The notes under the pieces were generated by a model. That model did not search any database and was not told the origin of the DNA. It saw only the letters and a program-made list of their open reading frames with translations. DNA of 64,000 nucleotides from Variovorax saccharolyticus (lineage in GTDB: Bacteria > Pseudomonadota > Gammaproteobacteria > Burkholderiales > Burkholderiaceae_C). The position numbers and the translations under genes are program-made. Shown piece by piece: positions 1 to 7,278 of the stretch. Position 1 is the first letter of the stretch; each line of letters begins with the position of its first letter. The stretch covers positions 1 through 64,000 of the forward strand of contig NZ_JASZYT010000013.1 of NCBI RefSeq assembly GCF_030316765.1, written 5' to 3'.

Positions 1-718
1 CGGGCGTGCCGGCCTGCGCGAACTGGCCGGCATCCGTGCGCAGGTCGGTGACCCGGCCGCGGGCGGGTGCGACCACGCGGGTGCGCTGGAGGTCGAGTTC
101 GGCCTTCTCGATCGCCGAGCGGGCACTGATCAACTGCGCGTTGGCTTCACCGCTGTCACCCGCGGTCTCCTGGGCGCGTCGCAGGTCGGCCTCCGCCGCC
201 TTCACCTGGCTCTGGGCCTTGATGAGGCTGGCCTGCGCGGTTTCTACGCGGCGAACCGAGATCGCGCCGGGGTCCTCCTTGAAGATCTGCTCCAGCCGGC
301 TTGCATCCTGGCGGGCATAGACATGGTTGGCCACGGTCGCCTGCAGGCTGGCCCTCGCCGCCTCCACGCCCGAGGTGGAGGCATTCACCGAACGCCGCAC
401 CGACTCGTAGTCCGAACGGCTGCGCTGCAGCGCGATGCGGTACGAGCTCGGGTCGATGTCGAACAGCGGGGCGCCGCCTTGCACTTCGTCGTTGTTCTTG
501 ACGTACACCTTCAGAACCTTGCCCGTGACCTCGGCCGCCACCGGCAACACGAAGGCCTGCACCCGGGCCTGGTTGGTGTACGGGGTCAGTCGGTCCGAGA
601 CGAAGTACCAGAGCAGGCTGATGAGGATCAGTGCCAGCACGATGAAGGCACCCAGGCGGGCGCCCTTGCCTTTGCCGGGTGGCGGCGATGGTGCCGCGGA
701 GACAGGTTCTGGACTCAT
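1..718 (-). CDS. HlyD/EmrA-family membrane fusion protein (3' part cut by window edge)
   Basis: Periplasmic adaptor of a tripartite efflux or secretion system. It would link an inner-membrane pump to the outer-membrane channel encoded just upstream. The reading frame is open from the ATG at 718 to base 1, so about 239 N-terminal residues are present and the C-terminus lies outside the window. Residues about 20-42 form one hydrophobic anchor (AFIVLALILISLLWYFV). A biotinyl-lipoyl-like strand region follows (AEVTGKVLKVYVKNNDEV), then a long alpha-hairpin rich in Ala, Glu and Arg, then the return strand (VVAPARGRVTDL). The start overlaps the stop of the upstream outer-membrane gene by four bases (ATGA), which implies translational coupling. 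No inner-membrane pump is seen in the window; it may lie further left. Confidence 0.9.
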   Translation of the reverse strand, partial: MSPEPVSAAPSPPPGKGKGARLGAFIVLALILISLLWYFVSDRLTPYTNQARVQAFVLPVAAEVTGKVLKVYVKNNDEVQGGAPLFDIDPSSYRIALQRSRSDYESVRRSVNASTSGVEAARASLQATVANHVYARQDASRLEQIFKEDPGAISVRRVETAQASLIKAQSQVKAAEADLRRAQETAGDSGEANAQLISARSAIEKAELDLQRTRVVAPARGRVTDLRTDAGQFAQAGTP

Positions 719-2265
719 GGTCGTGGGGTTCCAGCAGAGGTGGATGTCGCGTCGGGGCCGGGGGCGGGCAGGGGGGCGGCCAGCAGGTCTTTCCAGTCGC
801 TGCGCAAGCCCATGGTCTCGCGGGTCGCGTCATCCAGCACCGGCCGGCTGCGCGCCTCCTCCCAACCGCCGCCCATGCCCTTGTAGATGGCAATCAGGCT
901 TTGCGCCAGGCCGCCGCGCGTGGTCACGAGCAGTTCCTGCTGGCTGAAGAAAGTCCGCTGCGAGTCGAGGACGCGCTGGAAGTCGGTCAGCCCTTCGCGA
1001 TACTGGAGGGTCGCGATCTCCAGCGAGCGCTGCGCGGCCTTCACCGATTCAGCAAGCAGCACGATCTGCTCCTTCGTCCTGGCGAAGCTCACGGCCGCGT
1101 CGTCGACCTCGCGCGCCGCGCTGAGGACGACCCCCTGATACTGTTCATGAATCTGCTGGAACCGCGCATCCTGGACCAGCACGGTGTTGGTGAGACGGCC
1201 ATGATCGAAGACGTTCCAGACCAGGCCCGGTCCCACCGCCCAGTTCAAGGCATTGGGCGCCCCGCTCAACGAAGTGGTCGACAAGCCCAGGGACCCCAGC
1301 AGCGAGATGGATGGATAGAGATCGGCGACGCTCACGCCGATCAAGGCCGACTGGGCGGCCAGCTGCATTTCCACGGCCCTGACATCCGGACGGCGGCGCA
1401 GCAGATCGGCCGGAAGGTCGACGATCACCTCCAGCCCGGCCTGCGGAATCGACGCCTTGCCCACGGCCATCTCGGGCAGCGGCCCGGGCGGGCGGGCCAG
1501 CAAGGTGCTCAGCGCATTCTGGTTCTGGCGCAGGGCGATCTCCAGCTGAGGAATCGTGGCCAGGGTGCCCAGGTACTGGGCCTTGGCCTGTTGCACATCC
1601 AGCTCGGAGTCGCCGCCGCTCTTGAACAGCAACTCGGTGATGTCGAGGCTGCGCTTCTGGATCGCGGCGTTCTCGCGGGCGATTCGCAGCCGTACCTCCA
1701 CAGTGCGGATCGCGGCGTAGAGCCCCGCCACCTGTGCCGCCATCAGCACCTGCAGGTCGTCGTACTGCGCGATGCTGGCGAGGTAGCCGGCGTCCGCGGC
1801 TTCGATGCTGCGCCGGAACTTGCCCCAGAAGTCGAGTTCCCAGCTGATGCGCGCACCCAGGCCGAACGATGCAGCGCTGCTGTCCGGCCCTCCAGCTCGC
1901 CTTGTGCCGACGTTCAACAGTTCGCCGGTGGCCTGCTGCACCTGGGGATACAGCGTGCTGCCTGCGATTCCGAGTTGCGCGCGCGCCTCCATGATGCGCA
2001 TGCCGGCGGTGCGTACGCCGGGATTCACACGCTGGGCCTCGGCGATCAGCTGATCGAGCACGGGGTCGTTGAAGCTTCGCCACCAGCTCTGAAGCTGTAC
2101 GCCGCTCGCAAGGCGCGGGTCGGTGGCCGCGGCCTCGAGCGAGCCACCCTTCCAGTCGGAAAGCCAAGGCACCGCGGGACGCTGGAACTCGGGCCCCACG
2201 GTCGTGCAGGCGCCGAGCAGCAATGCGCCGGCCAGCGCCAGCGCCGGCAGAACGAAGCTGACCAT
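715..2265 (-). CDS. NodT-family RND-type efflux outer-membrane lipoprotein
   Basis: Outer-membrane channel of a tripartite efflux system, 516 residues, a usual length for the NodT/OprM family. The ATG at 2265 was chosen because it begins a clear lipoprotein signal (hydrophobic run, lipobox LLLGAC, then TTVGPEFQRP, the typical family N-terminus). An upstream in-frame ATG would add about 67 residues of non-signal sequence. Two OEP (TolC-like) repeats follow, with the family motifs DLLRRRPDVRAVE and YPSISLLGSLG. It sits 19 bp after the permease gene and overlaps the HlyD gene by 4 bp, so the genes form one operon. The substrate cannot be told from the sequence. Confidence 0.93.
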   Translation of the reverse strand: MVSFVLPALALAGALLLGACTTVGPEFQRPAVPWLSDWKGGSLEAAATDPRLASGVQLQSWWRSFNDPVLDQLIAEAQRVNPGVRTAGMRIMEARAQLGIAGSTLYPQVQQATGELLNVGTRRAGGPDSSAASFGLGARISWELDFWGKFRRSIEAADAGYLASIAQYDDLQVLMAAQVAGLYAAIRTVEVRLRIARENAAIQKRSLDITELLFKSGGDSELDVQQAKAQYLGTLATIPQLEIALRQNQNALSTLLARPPGPLPEMAVGKASIPQAGLEVIVDLPADLLRRRPDVRAVEMQLAAQSALIGVSVADLYPSISLLGSLGLSTTSLSGAPNALNWAVGPGLVWNVFDHGRLTNTVLVQDARFQQIHEQYQGVVLSAAREVDDAAVSFARTKEQIVLLAESVKAAQRSLEIATLQYREGLTDFQRVLDSQRTFFSQQELLVTTRGGLAQSLIAIYKGMGGGWEEARSRPVLDDATRETMGLRSDWKDLLAAPLPAPGPDATSTSAGTPRP

Positions 2266-2284
2266 CGATCCGCCGTTGACGGGC

Positions 2285-3409
2285 TCAGTCGGCACCGGGC
2301 GAGCTACTTTCCGCCGGCACGGCGTCCGGCGAGCTTGCAACCCACCACATGAAGATCTGATAACCCAGGGCCAACAGGGTCGCGCCGACGAACATTCCGA
2401 CGATGCCGGCACCTGCCAGGCCGCCCAGCGCTCCCAGCAGGATGACCGGCATCGGCGCATCGACACCGCGGCCCAGCAGCAGCGGCTTCAGCACGTTGTC
2501 GAGCATCCCCGCCACGAACAGCAGCACGCTGAAGAGGACGGCCGACGCCGTGCCGTACTCGCCGCTCATCCAGATCCAGGCGATGACCGGCAAGGTGACG
2601 ATGACCGCGGGCGCCTGCGCGACACCCAGCACCAGCACGACCATGGCCAGGACGCCTGCGAACGGAACCCCGGCGACGATCATGACGAGGCCGACCACGA
2701 TGGCTTGAATGAAGGCGACACCGAGGACGCCAAGGGCCACCGCGCGGATGGTGGCGGTCGAGAGTCTTGCAAAGCCTTCACCGCGCAGCGGGCCCACGAT
2801 GCGGTCGAAGATCCTCCGGGTGCTCGCGGCGCCGGACTGGCCGAAGGCCATGATGATCCCGGCGATGATGAATGACGCCAGGAACAGCAGCACCGTGCCG
2901 GCGATGTTCGCCACCATCTCCAGCGCGTTCCGGGCCAAGTCGCCGACCTGCGGCTGCATGCGCTGGACGACACTCGGCAGATCTTCATGGGCCTGCGACC
3001 ACAGGCCGTGGATCGCGGTCCCGACAACCGGCCACTCGGCCACGCCGGGTGGGGGCGCGGGAACCTGCAGGGTGTCGTCGCGCACGCTGGCGATCAGTTC
3101 ATGAATCGAATCGCCCATGGAGGCCAGCAGCACGCCGGTGGGCACGACGACCAGCACGATGCCGGCAAGCACCAGCAGCGTGGCCGCGAGCCCTTGCTTG
3201 CCCCCGAGGCTCCCGGCGAGCTTCTGGTGCAACGGATAAAGGATGACGGCCAGGATCAAGGCCCAGACCATCAACGACAGGAACGGCGAAAAGATCCTGT
3301 AGCACAGCAGGGTCAAGGCCAGGATCAGGCCGGCCCGGATGAAGACATCGAGCAGCTTCCTGGACAGGCGCTGTTCCAGATCGGCGTTGACTTCATGGGG
3401 CGTAGGCAT
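2285..3409 (-). CDS. AI-2E family (PerM-like) inner-membrane permease
   Basis: Polytopic membrane protein of the AI-2E/PerM family (PF01594), 374 residues. Some members export signal molecules or ions; most have no known substrate. About eight hydrophobic segments are visible, including the early pair LILALTLLCYRIF and FLSLMVWALILAVILYPL and the characteristic late helices AVLFSVLLFVAGMLDNVLKPLLLG and MPVILLGALGGLAGAGIVGMF (the DNxLKPxLxG motif is typical of the family). The ATG at 3409 is preceded by GAGGAAAG and so is preferred over the longer frame from 3457. It lies between a small membrane protein and tripartite efflux components, so it may take part in the same export process, but that is inference. 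Confidence 0.92.
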   Translation of the reverse strand: MPTPHEVNADLEQRLSRKLLDVFIRAGLILALTLLCYRIFSPFLSLMVWALILAVILYPLHQKLAGSLGGKQGLAATLLVLAGIVLVVVPTGVLLASMGDSIHELIASVRDDTLQVPAPPPGVAEWPVVGTAIHGLWSQAHEDLPSVVQRMQPQVGDLARNALEMVANIAGTVLLFLASFIIAGIIMAFGQSGAASTRRIFDRIVGPLRGEGFARLSTATIRAVALGVLGVAFIQAIVVGLVMIVAGVPFAGVLAMVVLVLGVAQAPAVIVTLPVIAWIWMSGEYGTASAVLFSVLLFVAGMLDNVLKPLLLGRGVDAPMPVILLGALGGLAGAGIVGMFVGATLLALGYQIFMWWVASSPDAVPAESSSPGAD

Positions 3410-3484
3410 GGTTTGCTTTCCTCTTCCGAAGGGGGGCTGATCCCGTTTGCCGGGCAATTCTGGCCCGGAACAGAGGCGCTGGAC

Positions 3485-3952
3485 TCAATCGGACTTGTTC
3501 CCAAGCCTCCGAAAGACCAGGACCATGCCTTCTTCTGCAACCAGCATCGTGACGATCACGGCGACAAGCGCCACGATCCCGTTGAACGCACCCTCGAATC
3601 GAACCTTGTCTCCGAAGGCGAAACTGAGTGCTTCCAGGATCACGAACTTCGACCCGAACAGCACCAGCCAGGCACAGAAGAAGCGAAGGAAGGTCATGAG
3701 GCCGCCGGGATTCACCTTGAAGACCGCCGCGACCCGCTGCTCGACAGCGATCGTCAGCTGCATCAGCACCTGCAGCAGAACGGCAGCCAGCAACGAGGTG
3801 CTGAATGAGTCGATCCGCACGTTGTCCGAATGCTCGACGAACAGGTTCAGGACCACGAGGTCGATGAGGATCGCCGTGAAGTAGCGAACGAAAAGACGCT
3901 GCTTGTTCGATGGTGCCTCAGCCGTACGCGGCATCAGCGCTGCACTGGTCAT
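3485..3952 (-). CDS. small four-helix membrane protein of unknown function
   Basis: 155-residue protein with about four predicted membrane helices (YFTAILIDLVVLNLF, LLAAVLLQVLMQLTIAV, FLRFFCAWLVLFGSKFVIL, FNGIVALVAVIVTMLVAEEG). I do not recognise a named family with confidence. It is the first gene of the efflux/AI-2E operon. The ATG at 3952 follows a strong GGAGGAAC ribosome site, and a promoter lies a short distance upstream. The gap to the AI-2E gene is 75 bp. A role as an accessory membrane subunit is only a guess from position. Confidence 0.75.
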   Translation of the reverse strand: MTSAALMPRTAEAPSNKQRLFVRYFTAILIDLVVLNLFVEHSDNVRIDSFSTSLLAAVLLQVLMQLTIAVEQRVAAVFKVNPGGLMTFLRFFCAWLVLFGSKFVILEALSFAFGDKVRFEGAFNGIVALVAVIVTMLVAEEGMVLVFRRLGNKSD

Positions 3953-3980
3953 GACTTCGTTCCTCCGATGTGGATGCCTT

Positions 3981-4009
3981 ATCGTATCCTACATTAGCAT
4001 TGTTAACAA
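3981..4009 (-). promoter_or_regulatory. Candidate sigma70 promoter of the efflux/AI-2E operon
   Basis: Read on the minus strand: -35 TTGTTA (4004-4009), a 17-bp spacer, -10 TACGAT (3981-3986). It ends about 30 bp before the ATG at 3952. The surrounding DNA is AT-rich compared with the rest of the window. Confidence 0.55.
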
Positions 4010-4010
4010 T
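3999..4010. promoter_or_regulatory. 12-bp perfect palindrome overlapping the -35 box, likely operator
   Basis: ATTGTTAACAAT is a perfect palindrome that covers the -35 element of the efflux operon promoter. The TTG-N4-CAA shape resembles sites of MarR- and some TetR-type repressors. No such regulator is encoded next to this operon; the nearest MarR gene is about 8.6 kb away. Confidence 0.5.
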
Positions 4011-4088
4011 ACAATGATTGTTGATCCATGCTGATCTGCAGCCGTGGCGCGATCAGTCGCGCCACGCGTGCCGCACCGTGACAGCGAC

Positions 4089-5585
4089 TCAGCCGACGTC
4101 GCGCGAGGCCATGGGCCGGGCGTGGCCGACGTGCAGGTCGCAGAGTTCCAGTCGAAAGCGGGTGCCCCGGTTCACGCGGGAGTCGACGCGGATGCGCGTC
4201 TTCAGGATGCGCGACAGCCTGGAGACGATCGACAGCCCCAAGCCGACACCGTCCACGGTCGGAAGGTCGGCGCGGTCTGCCCGGTAGAACTCCTCGAAGA
4301 TCTTGCCGAGTTCGTCGGGCCGGATGCCGTGTCCCTGGTCCCACACCTCGATCCGCGCCCGGCCCCCGTGCGCGCGTGCGGCGAGAAGCACTTTCTTCCC
4401 GGGCGGGCTGAACTTGATCGCGTTCGACAGCACGTTCCCCACCATCCTTCGCAGGCGGACCACGTCGGTGGCGATGGTGAGATCCGAATGGCAGACGCGC
4501 AACTCGACCTGGCTCGCCGCGGCGAGCGGCTCGAACTGCACGCGCAGTCCTTCCAGCACGGCCCTGAGTTCAACCTTTTCAACGTGGAGGGAGATCTGGC
4601 CGCTGTCCAGGGAGGCGAGGTCGAAGAGCGATTCGAAGAGATTCTTCACCGCCAGCGTGGCGCTGGCGATCTTGGGTGCCAGTTCCAGGTGCGACTCAGG
4701 GTTTTCCAGCAGGAACTCGGTGTACAGCGACAGCGCGCTCACCGGCTGGCGCAGATCGTGCGCGGCTGCCGCGAGGAAGCGATTCTTCATGCGGATCACC
4801 GCCTGGGCTTCCTGCTCCCGGAGCGCCAGGTCGTACTGGTCGCCGAACTGGTTCGCCTGCCGACGGAAGATGAAGCGGCCATAGCGGGCCAGCAGGCACC
4901 AGTGCAGGACGGGCAGCACCAGGAACAGCAGGTTCATGTCCCGAACCGGGCCCGGCTTGAGGGCGATCGTCACGGCCAGGCAGGCGAGCAGGACGGCGAA
5001 GAGCAGGTTCGTGTACGCACGCAGCAGCCGTGGCACCAGCGCCACGCTGGTGAGTGGAGCGGATGCCACGCAGGCGATGATCAGCCAGCACGCGAGCTGG
5101 TTGTAGGGCTCGATGCGGTCGAAGAAGAACAGCAGCGACGCGCCCCAGACGGTACCCTGGAGCATGTAGACGGGCTCCATGCGGCGAACGAAGCCGACCC
5201 GGTTGTCCAGGGTATCCCGCCGCCGTGCCGTCGCGATCCGGTATGCGCGCTCGCACCACGAGCGATAGCTCACGGTGCCCAGGCCGATCAGGAGCCACAC
5301 GATCAGGAGGCCGGACGACTCATAGCGCCAGCAGAAGACCGCGAGCAGCACCATCATGCCCGCGCTGAGAAGCTGACGGAAGACGGTGTCCTCGAGGAAG
5401 CTGTCGAAGAGCGACCGGTGGACGGCTTCCAGTCGCGCCGGCGCCATCAGGTCGGCGTCGAGACCCGTCCAGGCATCGAATCGCACGGGGGTCGCCGTCA
5501 CCTCCCTGGGGGCGCTGCGGGCTGCTTCGCTGGAAAGACGGTCCCCGTCGAGATCTGGGCGAAGTGTGGAAGAGAAGTGGGGCAA
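4089..5585 (-). CDS. Membrane-bound sensor histidine kinase (orphan)
   Basis: 498-residue sensor kinase. The N-terminal half holds about six membrane helices (from about residue 72 to 225) and no obvious periplasmic ligand domain. A HisKA domain follows, with the phospho-acceptor His at about residue 276 in AAAAHDLRQPVSAL, then an HATPase domain with N box GNVLSNAIKFS, G1 DQGHGI and G2 GVGLGLSI. All key ATP-binding motifs are present, so it should be active. The HDLRQP form of the H box is common in kinases that work through separate or hybrid receivers. No response regulator gene lies beside it, so the partner is unknown. The ATG at 5585 is the first in frame; a later start is possible. Confidence 0.88.
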   Translation of the reverse strand: MPHFSSTLRPDLDGDRLSSEAARSAPREVTATPVRFDAWTGLDADLMAPARLEAVHRSLFDSFLEDTVFRQLLSAGMMVLLAVFCWRYESSGLLIVWLLIGLGTVSYRSWCERAYRIATARRRDTLDNRVGFVRRMEPVYMLQGTVWGASLLFFFDRIEPYNQLACWLIIACVASAPLTSVALVPRLLRAYTNLLFAVLLACLAVTIALKPGPVRDMNLLFLVLPVLHWCLLARYGRFIFRRQANQFGDQYDLALREQEAQAVIRMKNRFLAAAAHDLRQPVSALSLYTEFLLENPESHLELAPKIASATLAVKNLFESLFDLASLDSGQISLHVEKVELRAVLEGLRVQFEPLAAASQVELRVCHSDLTIATDVVRLRRMVGNVLSNAIKFSPPGKKVLLAARAHGGRARIEVWDQGHGIRPDELGKIFEEFYRADRADLPTVDGVGLGLSIVSRLSRILKTRIRVDSRVNRGTRFRLELCDLHVGHARPMASRDVG

Positions 5586-5909
5586 GGGGGCTCAGTCGGC
5601 TGGAGGGACCCCCGGTATTCTTGCGGAGCTTCCGGCCGGGGATCGTCCCGACCGAAAATCCACGTCCCGGCGCGGCACAAATGCACGTGCGACCGTTGCG
5701 TGTCCGCTGCGCCCAGGCTGGTGCATCCGTGGTCTCCAGCGTAATCTCCTGTTCTCGAGGAGGCCTACACCGTTCTCGACGCGCGCGTCTACTGCCCAAA
5801 CGGAAGGTGGCGCCGGGGCCACGGCGAAGGCATGCTCGGCCCGCAGGCCGATGTGAGCGCAGAATAAAACCCTGAACAGCCGCCTTCCAACATCGATTGA
5901 GGAGATCCC
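5586..5909. other. Intergenic region, 324 bp
   Basis: Region between the histidine kinase (minus) and the glycine-zipper lipoprotein (plus), so it must hold both divergent promoters. I see no convincing gene, repeat or hairpin. Just before 5910 there is GAGGAGATCCC, the ribosome site for the lipoprotein gene. Confidence 0.5.
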
Positions 5910-6347
5910 ATGACAGTCAATTTGCTGACCCGCCTCGCTGGCATCCTGATGGCCCTCGTGCTCGCCGCTTGCGCGACACCGGCTTCGGCACCGCCCGAGA
6001 TCCGCATGGGCAGGATCGAACAGATCCAGCCGGCCTCGATCGATTCCGACAGCCACGCTGGCGTCGGCGCCGTGCTGGGCGGCCTCGCCGGCGTCGGCCT
6101 CGGCAGCCTGATCGGCGGCGGCACCGGCCGCGACGTGGCGATGGTGGTCGGCGCCATCGGCGGCACCGTGGCCGGCTCGCAAGTGGCCCGCCGCTACGAC
6201 CGCCCGGTCCAGGGCCAGCAGATCTTCGTCCGGACCCAGTCCGGCGTGCTGGTGGTCGTGACCCAGCCGGTGACGCCGGGCCTGCAGGTCGGCCAGCGCG
6301 TCTTCATCCAGGGCAATGGCGAAGGCGCGCGGGTCGTTCCTCAGTAG
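5910..6347 (+). CDS. Glycine-zipper outer-membrane lipoprotein (SlyB/17-kDa antigen-like)
   Basis: 145-residue lipoprotein. The signal ends in lipobox LVLAAC. The mid-section (about residues 50-85) is a glycine-zipper with repeated GxxxG patterns (GAVLGGLAGVGLGSLIGGG, then VVGAIGGTVAGS) as in the glycine-zipper 2TM domain of SlyB and rickettsial 17-kDa antigen. The C-terminal part (QQIFVRTQSGVLVVVTQP ... QRVFIQG) matches the SlyB-like tail. These proteins sit in the outer membrane and help keep it stable. The start is supported by GAGGAG 6 bp upstream. It appears to be a single-gene unit, convergent with the next gene. Confidence 0.88.
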   Translation: MTVNLLTRLAGILMALVLAACATPASAPPEIRMGRIEQIQPASIDSDSHAGVGAVLGGLAGVGLGSLIGGGTGRDVAMVVGAIGGTVAGSQVARRYDRPVQGQQIFVRTQSGVLVVVTQPVTPGLQVGQRVFIQGNGEGARVVPQ

Positions 6348-6376
6348 CCGCTGCCGCGTCCGCGGGTGAAGGCTCG

Positions 6377-7045
6377 TCACCTGGACGGCCAGACCCGCGT
6401 ATCGACCGGCCTCACCGCATAGGTGGCGCCCCGGCTCGCGATCTCGGGTCGCAGCGTCGTCTGAAATTCCTCCGTGGACCCGGGAGCCAGATTGCGCACG
6501 CTGAAAGGCCAGGGCTTCTCGCTGGCCACCAGCTGCCCGCCGGCGTCGTGGACGTCGACGGCGATCTGCACGCCGCAGGCGATCGGGTTGCCGTTCCGGA
6601 TGCTTCCGGCGAGTACGCGGTAGTCGCCCTCCATCCGATCCGTCAGGTTGCCGACCTCGAAGCGATCGGGCGCGCAGGCCCGGGTGAAGATGTCCGACGG
6701 GGTGACCGCGGAGGTGATGTGCGCATAGCGGTCGGAGATCACCGGTGCAACGGCCAGGATGACGACGCCTGCACCGACGCCGGCGGCGATCAGCAGGTGC
6801 CTTCGCCTGAAGGCGCGGGTATCCGGCTTGAACGCCCCGGGCGTGTCGGCCTCCGCCCCTGAAGCCGGCCGATCGAGCTGCCGACCCTCGCGGGCCACGC
6901 AGTCGTCGGTGAGATCGCCCGTGATCTTGCAAAGCGCCTCGCACGCCGGCTCGACCTCCTCGCGCGTCAGCACGAACACCCAGCCCCGCGGCCCGGTGAT
7001 GTGATAGCCGACGGGGTTTGCGTCCTTGCCTGCATCGGAGTTCAT
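6377..7045 (-). CDS. Single-pass membrane protein with FxLYD-like extracytoplasmic domain
   Basis: 222-residue protein. An N-terminal cytoplasmic part of about 80 residues with several Cys (ACEALCKIT, DDCVAR) is followed by one membrane helix (HLLIAAGVGAGVVILAVAPV) and an outer domain. The outer part (VLAGSIRNGNPIACGVQIAV ... VRNLAPGSTEEFQTTL) has the pattern of FxLYD/DUF3426-type beta-sandwich domains found in envelope proteins. The ATG at 7045 was chosen because GGGAGG lies just before it; an ATG 12 bp upstream is also in frame. Function unknown. It is divergent from the large regulator at 7279. Confidence 0.7.
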   Translation of the reverse strand: MNSDAGKDANPVGYHITGPRGWVFVLTREEVEPACEALCKITGDLTDDCVAREGRQLDRPASGAEADTPGAFKPDTRAFRRRHLLIAAGVGAGVVILAVAPVISDRYAHITSAVTPSDIFTRACAPDRFEVGNLTDRMEGDYRVLAGSIRNGNPIACGVQIAVDVHDAGGQLVASEKPWPFSVRNLAPGSTEEFQTTLRPEIASRGATYAVRPVDTRVWPSR

Positions 7046-7278
7046 GGGCCCTCCCATTCGGATTCCCGATCTGTTCCGCGCGGCGCCTCGGCCGGCGCGT
7101 CACCACGGTAGCCAGGATGCGCAGGGACTTCAAGCGGGCAAACGGGATAGAGCCGATGACTCGACCGTCCTACACGGCCTCGCAGCTCGGCGTTCTGCTG
7201 GCTGCGCGTTGACCTGACGCAGACTGGCACGGATACTGGCCGGCTGGCCTTGCGCCTGCCCACCAGGGACTGCTGCCG

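Noticed and set aside
4044..5744. A 566-codon plus-strand frame
   Set aside because: It is the shadow of the histidine kinase, whose frame has all expected motifs.
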